Assembly (NCBI GenBank): GCA_002471805.1 | Contig: DKQR01000093.1 | Location: forward strand, 1 to 10,817 | DNA: 10,817 nt | DNA from: Fidelibacterota bacterium UBA7303 | Lineage (GTDB): Bacteria; Fidelibacterota; Marinisomatia; Marinisomatales; UBA1611 | Reading direction: 5' to 3' | Shown: positions 1 through 6,488 of the stretch, piece by piece | Numbering within the stretch: the first letter of the stretch is position 1 | How the letters are laid out: each line of letters opens with the position of its first letter | Translations under genes and position numbers: made by a program | The notes under the pieces: model-generated | Told to the model about the DNA's origin: nothing | The model's database searches: none | The model's input: the letters and a program-made list of their open reading frames with translations, nothing else

Positions 1-402
1 GGGAAATTGGCAAATAATATTTTAAATCAGCAGGCTGTTATACCCTACAGGGAACTGGGTTACAGCCATGATGAATTCTGGTTTAATATTGCAAAACCCG
101 GGCAATCCACGGCCTGGCACGATCATAAGGAAGGTGCAGTACTCTCGGGTGTGTATTATGTCGATGTGCCTGAGCAGGGAGGCAATATCAAATTTCGTCA
201 GAAAACAAAGGGCCATCAGAAAGAGTGGAGTATTTCATCTAAAACCGGCCGAATGGTTTTCTTTCCTTCGGCACTGGACCACGCTGTGGAGAAAAACGAG
301 AGCAATCGGGACCGCATATCGCTGGCATTCAATTTCTTTGCACTACCTTTGAAGTCATCTACAGATCAAGATGATTATTCTGCATCAAAATATTATGGTT
401 AA
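1..402 (+). CDS. Partial 2OG-Fe(II) oxygenase-like protein, TIGR02466/PF13759 type (5' end missing)
   Basis: The frame is already open at base 1 (GGG AAA TTG ...), so the true start probably lies before the window; a TTG at 7 is only the first in-window start. Numbering from that TTG, the segment WHDH (37-40), then LSGVYYVDVP (46-55), then MVFFPSALDHAV (83-94) and RISLAFNFF (103-111) match the second half of the TIGR02466 family of double-stranded beta-helix oxygenases. Family knowledge suggests the likely Fe(II) ligands are His38 and His40 (or Asp39) and distal His92, with Arg103 as the 2-oxoglutarate contact. Members are usually about 200 residues, so perhaps 70 N-terminal residues are missing. 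The substrate is unknown. The stop lies 9 bases before the permease start, so the two genes are probably cotranscribed. I am fairly sure of the fold and unsure of any activity. Confidence 0.75.
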   Translation, partial: GKLANNILNQQAVIPYRELGYSHDEFWFNIAKPGQSTAWHDHKEGAVLSGVYYVDVPEQGGNIKFRQKTKGHQKEWSISSKTGRMVFFPSALDHAVEKNESNRDRISLAFNFFALPLKSSTDQDDYSASKYYG

Positions 403-411
403 ACATTATTG

Positions 412-1734
412 ATGCCCATGACATTGACCACGAATAGATGGCTACGGATCACCACACTATGTGTGCTGTATTTTGCCCAGGGGTTTCCATGGGGATTCAT
501 GATTACCGGTTTGCTCTCCTTTTTAGCTTCCAGGGGATTGACCATGATTGAGTCCGGCCAGTTGACTGCCATGGCCTACCTGCCCTGGACCTTTAAGCTT
601 TTTTGGGGACCCTTGATTGATTCATTTACCTACCGGGCGATGGGGCGTCGTCGTCCCTGGATTCTGGTTGCCCAGTTTGGTATGGCAGCATCCCTTATTG
701 CCATGGCAATGATGGGTGATATTTCTGCCAATATTTCGCTGTTAGGCTGGATGTTTTTTTTACATAATTGTTTTGCTTCATTGCAGGATGTGAGCTCCGA
801 TGCCTTGGCAGTGGATATTCTATTGCCTGAAGAACAGGGCAAGGTAAATGGAGCTATGTGGGGTTCCAAGGTTATAGGTACTGGAATGGGAGCTATGGTG
901 ATGGGCACCCTGCTGGTTTCAAAAGGTCTTGTTTTTGCCATTATAGTGCAAACTCTGATGATGTTTGGTATTATGCTATTCCCATTATTATTCATTGAGC
1001 GCCCTGGCGAAAAGAGATTTCCCTGGAGTCGGAATGAAAAAACAGTTTACAAGGACGCAGAGGATATCCGCAACCCACTTAATGTTGTAAAAGATCTGAT
1101 CCGGGCATTCTCAAAAAGGCCTACCTTTTCGGCAGCCCTTTTTATTTTTGCCGCTGCGGTCAACCAGGGAATCAACAGTGGGATCATGCCAGTATTCTAT
1201 AATCAAACATTGGGCTGGGAGCCGGATACCTATTCCCAGGTGGCTGGCGGTCCAGGTGCAGTATTGGAATTTATTGGCGCCCTGCTAGGGGGCGTTTTAG
1301 CTGATCGTTTTGGGCGTCGTAAAATTTTCTTTCTAGGCTGGGGCGGATTCTCAGTCTGGTGCGGAATATTTGGCATCCTGATTCTGAGCCTTGACCCAAT
1401 TCCTTACTGGATCCAGTTTGCCCACCTGATCATCTGGCCATTTTTTATTGCCATGGGTACGGTAGCCATGTTTGCCTTGGCTATGACCCTGTCCTGGACC
1501 AAGTCCTCGGCAACCATGTTTACATCCTATATGGCGATCTCTAACCTTTCAGTGGTGGTGGGTACCAAACTTATTGGTTTACTCACAGCTGTTGTGAGTA
1601 TCGGCCATCTATATATTCTGCTGCTCATTATTGGGTTGCTGCCTGCGATCCTCCTTAAAGCAATGAATCCACGGTCGATTCTGGAATTAAAAGCACTAGG
1701 CACAGATAACTTTAATAAAGAGCAGAAATACTGA
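412..1734 (+). CDS. AmpG/PAT-type major facilitator superfamily permease
   Basis: A 440-residue polytopic protein with about 12 hydrophobic segments, expected in the cytoplasmic membrane. The N-terminus (LYFAQGFPWGF, 19-29), the GPLIDSF segment (66-72), the GRRRPW loop (78-83) and the second-half loop ADRFGRRK (297-304) are typical of the AmpG/acetyl-CoA transporter (PAT) branch of the MFS. The segment DVSSDALAVD before a Gly-rich helix also fits AmpG. E. coli AmpG imports anhydro-muropeptides for peptidoglycan recycling and is somewhat longer (491 residues). With no recycling enzymes beside it the substrate here is uncertain. TTG at 409 and ATG at 412 and 418 are all possible starts; I chose 412 as the first ATG. 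No Shine-Dalgarno site is visible, and the stop of the oxygenase gene lies 9 bases upstream, so translation may be coupled. Confidence 0.85.
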   Translation: MPMTLTTNRWLRITTLCVLYFAQGFPWGFMITGLLSFLASRGLTMIESGQLTAMAYLPWTFKLFWGPLIDSFTYRAMGRRRPWILVAQFGMAASLIAMAMMGDISANISLLGWMFFLHNCFASLQDVSSDALAVDILLPEEQGKVNGAMWGSKVIGTGMGAMVMGTLLVSKGLVFAIIVQTLMMFGIMLFPLLFIERPGEKRFPWSRNEKTVYKDAEDIRNPLNVVKDLIRAFSKRPTFSAALFIFAAAVNQGINSGIMPVFYNQTLGWEPDTYSQVAGGPGAVLEFIGALLGGVLADRFGRRKIFFLGWGGFSVWCGIFGILILSLDPIPYWIQFAHLIIWPFFIAMGTVAMFALAMTLSWTKSSATMFTSYMAISNLSVVVGTKLIGLLTAVVSIGHLYILLLIIGLLPAILLKAMNPRSILELKALGTDNFNKEQKY

Positions 1735-1748
1735 AGCAGCCTCCATTC

Positions 1749-1855
1749 CCAGGGTTTGTTTGGTAAAGGTAGATTTACCAGAGATGTTCGAGGTAGTAGG
1801 TAATGGTGTTTAAGACAAGGAAATCCACTAATCACCATTGCTAGACCAACCCTGG
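1749..1855. other. Nested inverted repeats, possible structured RNA or small palindromic element
   Basis: Between the permease and the Cys-rich peptide, three perfect inverted repeats are nested. The outer arms are CCAGGGTT (1749-1756) and AACCCTGG (1848-1855). Inside them are TGGTAAA (1761-1767) with TTTACCA (1774-1780), closing a 6-base loop, and AATGGTG (1802-1808) with CACCATT (1833-1839), closing a 24-base loop. The result is a possible three-helix junction of about 107 bases. No T-tract follows, so it is not a classical terminator. I do not recognise the consensus of a known riboswitch, and I see no target-site duplication that would prove a MITE. Confidence 0.45.
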
Positions 1856-1899
1856 ATTTGTACATTTGGCTAAGAATTACAAATAAAAAAGGATAAACA

Positions 1900-2058
1900 A
1901 TGAACCGTATTTTATCTCTCATATTAATTTCTATGTTATGTATAATGGTGATAGTGTCTTACAATTATGATACCAGCGGATCAATGACTGATCGGGGTAA
2001 GGCCTGTTGCTCCATGGGTTCCTGCAGCAGTAAAACAGACTGCGGAATGAAAAAATAA
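1900..2058 (+). CDS. Small membrane-anchored Cys-rich peptide, 52 residues, unknown function
   Basis: This short ORF starts at ATG 1900 behind a good ribosome binding site (AAAAGGA, 1887-1893, 6 bases upstream). It encodes a hydrophobic N-terminus (residues 4-19, LSLILISMLCIMVIV in the core) that can be a transmembrane anchor or uncleaved signal. A short polar linker follows, then a Cys-rich tail with Cys36, Cys37, Cys42 and Cys48 (CC-x4-C-x5-C) ending in two lysines. The tail would face the periplasm if the N-terminus stays inside. Four closely spaced Cys suggest metal binding or disulfides, but that is inference. I recognise no family. It sits 42 bases ahead of the proposed DUF1028 start and its 3' end overlaps the open DUF1028 frame. 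The ribosome site and sensible protein architecture support it as real, although it is short. Confidence 0.6.
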   Translation: MNRILSLILISMLCIMVIVSYNYDTSGSMTDRGKACCSMGSCSSKTDCGMKK

Positions 2059-2099
2059 CCGCACGACACACTTTTTCAACTTACCAGGATCTGATATAT

Positions 2100-3080
2100 C
2101 TGCAATTCAGGTACTGGTTTATTTTCAGTCTGGTTCTAAACAATCTTTCGGGCAGTGAACCATCCAAAACTATTCCGGTCAGCACCTATTCCATTGTAGC
2201 CTATGATGATCAGACCGGTGAACTGGGTGTTGCTGTACAGAGCCACTGGTTTTCGGTTGGATTTCTGGTACCCTGGGCCAAGGCTGGAGTAGGCGCTGTG
2301 GCTACACAATCGTTTGTTAAGGTGGATTATGGTCCAGAAGGCCTTAAGTTAATGGAGCAAGGGTATTCAGCCACGGAAGCATTGAGCAAATTGCTTGCCG
2401 AAGATAAAGGACAAGCTGTACGGCAGGTAGCCATGGTTAACGTGCATGGCGATGTTGCAGCCCATACAGGATCAAAATGTATATTTGCTGCTGGTCATCA
2501 AAAGGGAAAAAATTATTCCGTGCAGGCCAATCTGATGGAAAAAGAGACAGTTTGGCCGGCCATGGCAAAAGCATTCGAAAATACTACAGGTGACCTGGCT
2601 GACAGAATGATGGCTGCCCTGGAAGCTGCTGAGGGTGAGGGTGGAGATATTCGCGGCAGGCAATCTGCGGCAATGCTGATCGTAAGTGGAAATCCCACAG
2701 GAATCGCCTGGAAAGATATCGTGATGGATATCCGGATTGATGACTACCCCGAACCACTCCAGGAATTAAAACGCCTGATCCGTGTCAGCCGTGCCTACCG
2801 GCATGCAAACCTGGGTGATCACTACTTGGAAATGAAAGAAATTGAAAAAGCGCTGCAGGAATACAACCAGGCCAGTTTGTATTACCCTGAAAATCCGGAA
2901 TTGCCTTACTGGTCAGCCATCGCACTGGCTGGTGAAGGGCGCCTGGAAGAAGCATTGCCCATCTTCAAGGATGTGTTCAGGCGAGAACCACGGTTAAGAA
3001 CTCTGACTCCGAGACTGGTTAATTCCGGTTTGTTGCCAGATGAAAAATCATTGCTGAAACGAATCATGGATATAAAATAA
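2100..3080 (+). CDS. DUF1028 (Ntn-hydrolase-like) exported protein with C-terminal TPR repeats; start codon uncertain
   Basis: The conserved family N-terminus TYSIVAYD...GELGVAVQSHWFSVG is encoded from about 2184, so the in-frame GTG at 2298 is too far downstream to be the start. The frame is open from 2034 but holds no ATG, GTG or TTG before 2298. I placed the start at CTG 2100, 10 bases after AGGA (2086-2089); this gives 326 residues with a short hydrophobic leader (6-16). Other family hallmarks are the segment GWxxAGVGAVATQ-like around residues 54-69, GGDIRGRQSAA (181-191) and the RIDDYPEPLQEL segment (212-223). Residues about 229-297 form two TPR-like helix pairs (HANLGDHYLEMKEIEKAL..., WSAIALAGEGRLEEALPIF). 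DUF1028 proteins have an Ntn-hydrolase-type fold, but no reaction is established to my knowledge. No later gene follows closely (215 bases), so it may end its transcription unit. Confidence 0.75.
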   Translation: MQFRYWFIFSLVLNNLSGSEPSKTIPVSTYSIVAYDDQTGELGVAVQSHWFSVGFLVPWAKAGVGAVATQSFVKVDYGPEGLKLMEQGYSATEALSKLLAEDKGQAVRQVAMVNVHGDVAAHTGSKCIFAAGHQKGKNYSVQANLMEKETVWPAMAKAFENTTGDLADRMMAALEAAEGEGGDIRGRQSAAMLIVSGNPTGIAWKDIVMDIRIDDYPEPLQELKRLIRVSRAYRHANLGDHYLEMKEIEKALQEYNQASLYYPENPELPYWSAIALAGEGRLEEALPIFKDVFRREPRLRTLTPRLVNSGLLPDEKSLLKRIMDIK

Positions 3081-3102
3081 ATTTCCTTTCATTCTTGGAA
3101 TA

Positions 3103-3108
3103 TATAAT
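3103..3108 (+). promoter_or_regulatory. Candidate -10 box for the ABC importer operon
   Basis: A perfect TATAAT lies in an AT-rich stretch just after the DUF1028 stop. No convincing -35 hexamer is found 16-18 bases upstream and there is no extended -10 TG. If used, it would leave a leader of roughly 180 bases before livH that includes the small leader ORF. The match may be chance in AT-rich DNA. Confidence 0.22.
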
Positions 3109-3161
3109 CAAAGTTTTTTCACCTTATTCATCGTTATTGTTTTTTTGTTCAGGTGATCAGA

Positions 3162-3296
3162 TTGAAATTAAGCATCAACCCCATCTTCCTTATCTTTTAT
3201 CCTGTTAGATCCGTGAACAATGGTTTACGGTTTTCGCCGATCCAAAATAGTGCGATAACGGGAAATGATTTACTGCAAAACCTGCTGGCAGATTAA
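3162..3296 (+). CDS. Possible 44-residue leader peptide overlapping the livH start
   Basis: A TTG at 3162 follows AGGTGA (3151-3156) at a good distance and opens a 44-codon frame. Its stop TAA (3294-3296) overlaps the livH ATG (3296-3298) as TAATG, the arrangement seen at translationally coupled gene pairs, and the same junction recurs between livH and livM. The peptide begins MKLSINPIFLIFYP, mildly hydrophobic, then becomes polar and ends NLLAD. I recognise no family. Because livH itself lacks a clear Shine-Dalgarno site, a coupling role is plausible. It could also be a chance ORF: the frame is short, uses a non-ATG start and has no visible conserved domain. Confidence 0.3.
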   Translation: MKLSINPIFLIFYPVRSVNNGLRFSPIQNSAITGNDLLQNLLAD

Positions 3297-4225
3297 TGGA
3301 TAGCCTATTTACCGGCCTTCTCCAGGAATCGATCAGCGGAACGGCCCTGGGCTGTATCTATGCCTTGATCGCTTTGGGGTTTACCCTGATATATAAAGCT
3401 TCGGAAGTTGTCAACTTCGCTCAGGGCGAATTAATGATGGTAGGAGCCTATGTTAACTTTTTCCTGGTTACATCCTTCATGGCGGAGTCCGGTGAACCGA
3501 CCGGATGGATTTTTCTTTCAGGTTTCATAGGGAGTATTTTGTTCGCTGTATTATTCGGCTGGTTTCTGGATCGAATCATCAATAGACCGCTTAAGGATGA
3601 ACCTGTTTTTTCAGTTATTATGGCAACGATCAGTTTATCCATTATTCTTCGCGCCGTCGTTTCGATGTTCGCAGGCCCAATGAGCCTTATCCCTGTCTCT
3701 CCTTTCGGGAATCAAATCGTAGCCGTAGGCGGAATAGTTATCTCAATTTTAGATATCTCCATTATCGTAAGTGCGATTCTTCTTGTTGTCCTGTTTTATT
3801 ATTTTTTTCATAAAACAAAATGGGGGATCGCCATTCAGGCAACATCAGAAGATCCTGTTGCAGCCCAGTTAATGGGCATAGCTGTTAAACGCGTTTATGG
3901 ATTGGTGTGGATCTTTTCTGCCATTGTGGCCACCATAAGCGGAATATTACTGGCACCCAGAATGTCCTTATTGGATACATCCATGGGGTTTTTAGGGTTA
4001 AAAGCGTTTCCTGCTGCTGTACTGGGTGGTTTTGGATCCATCACCGGGGCCATTGCCGGGGGTATTATGATGGGGGTGATCGAAACAATCAGTATGGGCA
4101 CACTATCATTTTACTTTTCATGGATCAAGGAAATTAATGACATTATTGTCTGGATCGTGCTCATAGCAATATTAATGGTAAAACCGGATGGATTGTTTGG
4201 AGTTGAAAAAGTCAGGAAAGTATAA
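3296..4225 (+). CDS. livH: Branched-chain/hydrophobic amino acid-type ABC importer permease, LivH family
   Basis: A 309-residue inner-membrane permease, one half of the translocation channel of a HAAT-family importer. The N-terminus GCIYALIALGFTLIYKAS (19-36) followed by VVNFAQGELMMVGAY (38-52) is the classic LivH signature. The cytoplasmic coupling segment is at 178-195 (IAIQATSEDPVAAQLMGI); the Arg usual at its start is Gln181 here. AVLGGFGSITGAIAGG (241-256) and the C-terminal KPDGLFG (296-302) also match. Length is normal for LivH. It starts at ATG 3296 without a clear Shine-Dalgarno site, and its stop overlaps the livM start by one base (TAATG at 4223-4227). The substrate cannot be read from the permease; relatives move branched-chain amino acids, urea, short amides or aromatic acids. 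Confidence 0.92.
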   Translation: MDSLFTGLLQESISGTALGCIYALIALGFTLIYKASEVVNFAQGELMMVGAYVNFFLVTSFMAESGEPTGWIFLSGFIGSILFAVLFGWFLDRIINRPLKDEPVFSVIMATISLSIILRAVVSMFAGPMSLIPVSPFGNQIVAVGGIVISILDISIIVSAILLVVLFYYFFHKTKWGIAIQATSEDPVAAQLMGIAVKRVYGLVWIFSAIVATISGILLAPRMSLLDTSMGFLGLKAFPAAVLGGFGSITGAIAGGIMMGVIETISMGTLSFYFSWIKEINDIIVWIVLIAILMVKPDGLFGVEKVRKV

Positions 4226-5256
4226 TGAAAGGTAGATACGAAGACGAAAATCTGACCTGGATTCCTATCCTGATCGTTGGGATTTTCCTGTTGCCGTTCG
4301 TCCTGAAAGGACTGACGTATAGTTATAAATACTATTTATTTGTTTTGAATATGGCCGGAATATATATCATCCTGACCGTGGGATTGGACCTCTTAAGCGG
4401 TTATACCGGATTGATTTCCCTAGGCCATGCGGCATTTCTGGCGATTGGTTCCTATACATCAGCCATTCTGGTAGACCAGGTTGGTATCCCCTTTGTTTTT
4501 TCCCTCTTTATTTCTCCCCTGATTGTGGGCCTGTTTGGGTTTATCATTGGCTTTCCGGCGCTGAGAATAACAGGAATGTATCTGGGGCTCACCACCATGG
4601 GATTTGGTTTCATTGTTAAGCGTCTCATTATTGCATTTCGTGAATGGACCCAGGGTGCAGGCGGATTGGAAGTATCATTTCCCATCATATTTGGTTACAC
4701 ATTCAAATCGGATTGGGATAATTATTTTCTCATTTCAGCATTTGCTATTTTAGCTGTGGTCGTATCCCGGAGAATAGGGAAGTCTAAAATCGGTAGAGCT
4801 TTCATGGCGATTAGGGATTCTGAACAGGCTGCTGAGGCGAGCGGAGTGAACCTAGCCAAATATAAAATGCTTGCCTTTTTTATATCAGGAATATTTGCTG
4901 GATTGGCAGGGGTGCTGTTTGCCCATACAAGTCATTTTATTTCCACTGATCATTTTGATATTTTATTATCTATTTATTTTATCATTATGGTTTTAGTCGG
5001 GGGCGCCAGTTCAATCTATGGTGCTGTCTTAGGCACGTTATTTATTGTTTTGCTGGATTATTTATTCGTTCCTGAAATGAAGGGCTGGATTCAAGAATTC
5101 CTGAATATTGAAGGAGGTGATATTCAATCACTCCTATTCGGTTTAATAATGTTTTTATTTATTATATTTCAACCCACAGGTTTGTATGGAATGTGGTTAA
5201 AAATGAGAATTTATTGGAAACTTTTCCCCTTTAACCCGAAGAAAAAATTTATTTAA
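4225..5256 (+). CDS. livM: Branched-chain/hydrophobic amino acid-type ABC importer permease, LivM family
   Basis: A 343-residue partner permease that would pair with LivH in the membrane. LivM hallmarks are GYTGLISLGHAAFLAIGSYT (59-78), the helix ALRITGMYLGLTTMGFG (112-128), the coupling loop GRAFMAIRDSEQAAEASGVN (190-209) followed by AFFISGIFAGLAGVLFA, the LVGGASSIYGAVLG segment (257-270), and the closing QPTGLYG (316-322). About nine to ten hydrophobic helices are visible. The C-terminus is basic (KKKF), fitting a cytoplasmic end. A one-base overlap with livH implies coupled translation. The next gene begins 21 bases after its stop, still in the same direction. Nothing is truncated. As for livH, the family is certain and the substrate is not. 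Confidence 0.92.
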   Translation: MKGRYEDENLTWIPILIVGIFLLPFVLKGLTYSYKYYLFVLNMAGIYIILTVGLDLLSGYTGLISLGHAAFLAIGSYTSAILVDQVGIPFVFSLFISPLIVGLFGFIIGFPALRITGMYLGLTTMGFGFIVKRLIIAFREWTQGAGGLEVSFPIIFGYTFKSDWDNYFLISAFAILAVVVSRRIGKSKIGRAFMAIRDSEQAAEASGVNLAKYKMLAFFISGIFAGLAGVLFAHTSHFISTDHFDILLSIYFIIMVLVGGASSIYGAVLGTLFIVLLDYLFVPEMKGWIQEFLNIEGGDIQSLLFGLIMFLFIIFQPTGLYGMWLKMRIYWKLFPFNPKKKFI

Positions 5257-5277
5257 AACAATAAAAAGGATAATGTT

Positions 5278-6444
5278 ATGAAGAAATATATAGGACTATC
5301 TTTTCTTTTGACGCTCCTGGTAATGGGTTGTGCAAATCGCGCATCAGCTCCGGGGGTGTCAGAAGATAAAATTCTGATTGGAAATGTTCAGGACCTAAGC
5401 GGCCCCATGAAAGAGCTGGGCGCTGTTCTGCCTGCCGGTTCTAATCTATATTTTAAATATATTAATGAACAGGGAGGCGTCCATGACCGTCAGATTGAAA
5501 TGATGGTAGAAGATCATCAATACAATCCTCAGAAAGCTGTGGCTGCTGCAAAAAAACTGATTGAGAAAGACCAGGTGTTTTGTCTTTACCAGGTTATAGG
5601 CACTTCACCCTGTGAAGCCATCCGTCCAATACTGGCTGAATCAGGAATCCCATTGGTTGCGCCGGCAACTCAGTCAGGATCCATGTCTGACATGTCCAGG
5701 GAAGCTGCGGAATTAATCTTCCACACCGATACAGGTTATGACAAACAAACCGGTATTCTTGTAGATTATATACTTTCTCAGGATTCCAATGCGAAGATTG
5801 GGCTTATTTATCAAGATGATGATTATGGCGAGAATGTCTTGAAAGGCGCAGCTGCTGCAGAAGCACGGACCGGGATTTCCATTCAAAGAGAAGCCTATCA
5901 GCGAGGGGCAACTGATTTTGCAGGACAGGTCGCAAACCTGATGAAAGGTGGTGCCACTCAAGTGATCATTGCAGGAGTAGTCAAAGAACCAATCATTGTT
6001 ATGAAAACTGCTGCAGCCATGGGATACGCACCGCAGTTTTTTGGCACAAGCCCAACTATGGATCATCGTGTTGCTCTGGCAGCCGGGCCTGCTGGTGAAG
6101 GTTTTATTGCCTCAAATTTTGCATATCTTTGGAATTCCGATGTGCCAACCGCTGTTCTTTATCGCGAGCTCTGTGAAAAATATGAGGTTCCGGAAGCCTA
6201 TATGGGTATGTACCACTTTTACGGATTTGCCACAGCTCAAGTCCTGGTAGAAGGTCTGAAACGAGCAGGGCCGTATCCAACCCGTAATCGTCTTGTTAAT
6301 GCGCTGGAAACATTCAATAAATGGGATGAAGGTGCTTTCCCGCCCATCACCTACAGTCAAAATGACCACGCGGGCACAGAGTCCGTTGTTTTGGTACAGG
6401 TTAAAGAAGGCAAACAGACTGTTATTACCGATTGGATTGATTAA
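5278..6444 (+). CDS. ABC importer solute-binding lipoprotein, Peripla_BP_6 / LivK family
   Basis: This 388-residue protein captures the substrate for LivHMGF. It starts at ATG 5278 behind AAAAGGA (5264-5270). The signal peptide MKKYIGLSFLLTLLVMGC ends in a lipobox-like VMGC, so Cys18 is probably lipidated and membrane anchored; Met at -2 is not the commonest residue. The mature part follows the type I periplasmic binding fold: ILIGNVQDLSGPMKELG (32-48), YFKYINEQGGVHDRQIEM (58-75), EDHQYNPQKAVAAAKKLI (78-95), then IGLIYQDDDYGENVLKG (174-190). Cys102 and Cys112 could pair. The usual LivK length is about 370-400. Its gene sits between the permease and ATPase genes and is followed by a strong terminator, which fits high expression of a binding protein. 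The ligand is unknown; the downstream acyl-CoA synthetase hints at an organic acid. Confidence 0.9.
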   Translation: MKKYIGLSFLLTLLVMGCANRASAPGVSEDKILIGNVQDLSGPMKELGAVLPAGSNLYFKYINEQGGVHDRQIEMMVEDHQYNPQKAVAAAKKLIEKDQVFCLYQVIGTSPCEAIRPILAESGIPLVAPATQSGSMSDMSREAAELIFHTDTGYDKQTGILVDYILSQDSNAKIGLIYQDDDYGENVLKGAAAAEARTGISIQREAYQRGATDFAGQVANLMKGGATQVIIAGVVKEPIIVMKTAAAMGYAPQFFGTSPTMDHRVALAAGPAGEGFIASNFAYLWNSDVPTAVLYRELCEKYEVPEAYMGMYHFYGFATAQVLVEGLKRAGPYPTRNRLVNALETFNKWDEGAFPPITYSQNDHAGTESVVLVQVKEGKQTVITDWID

Positions 6445-6453
6445 TTCATTAGG

Positions 6454-6485
6454 AAAAAAGGCCTCGGAAAACCGAGGCCTTTTTT
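6454..6485 (+). terminator. Strong intrinsic terminator between the binding protein and livG
   Basis: A perfect 14-base inverted repeat, AAAAAAGGCCTCGG (6454-6467) and CCGAGGCCTTTTTT (6472-6485), encloses a 4-A loop. The GC core is 8 bp and a six-T tract closes it. The A-tract opposite lets it work on either strand. It lies 9 bases after the binding-protein stop and ends 3 bases before the livG ATG at 6489, so it probably causes partial termination rather than the end of the operon. The only Shine-Dalgarno-like GAGG before livG (6474-6477) is inside its 3' arm. Confidence 0.9.
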
Positions 6486-6488
6486 CTA

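Noticed and set aside
1527..1922. 131-codon ORF on the minus strand across the end of the permease gene and the intergenic structure
   Set aside because: Most of it is the reverse shadow of the permease coding sequence; no family motif and no ribosome site were seen. The part over 1740-1860 is better described as inverted repeats.
2298..2300. GTG 2298 as the DUF1028 start
   Set aside because: It would remove the conserved TYSIVAYD...GELGVAVQS segment that defines the family N-terminus.
3081..3100. TTCC...GGAA inverted repeat after the DUF1028 stop as a terminator
   Set aside because: The stem is only about 4 bp and the T-run that follows is 13 bases away, too weak to call.
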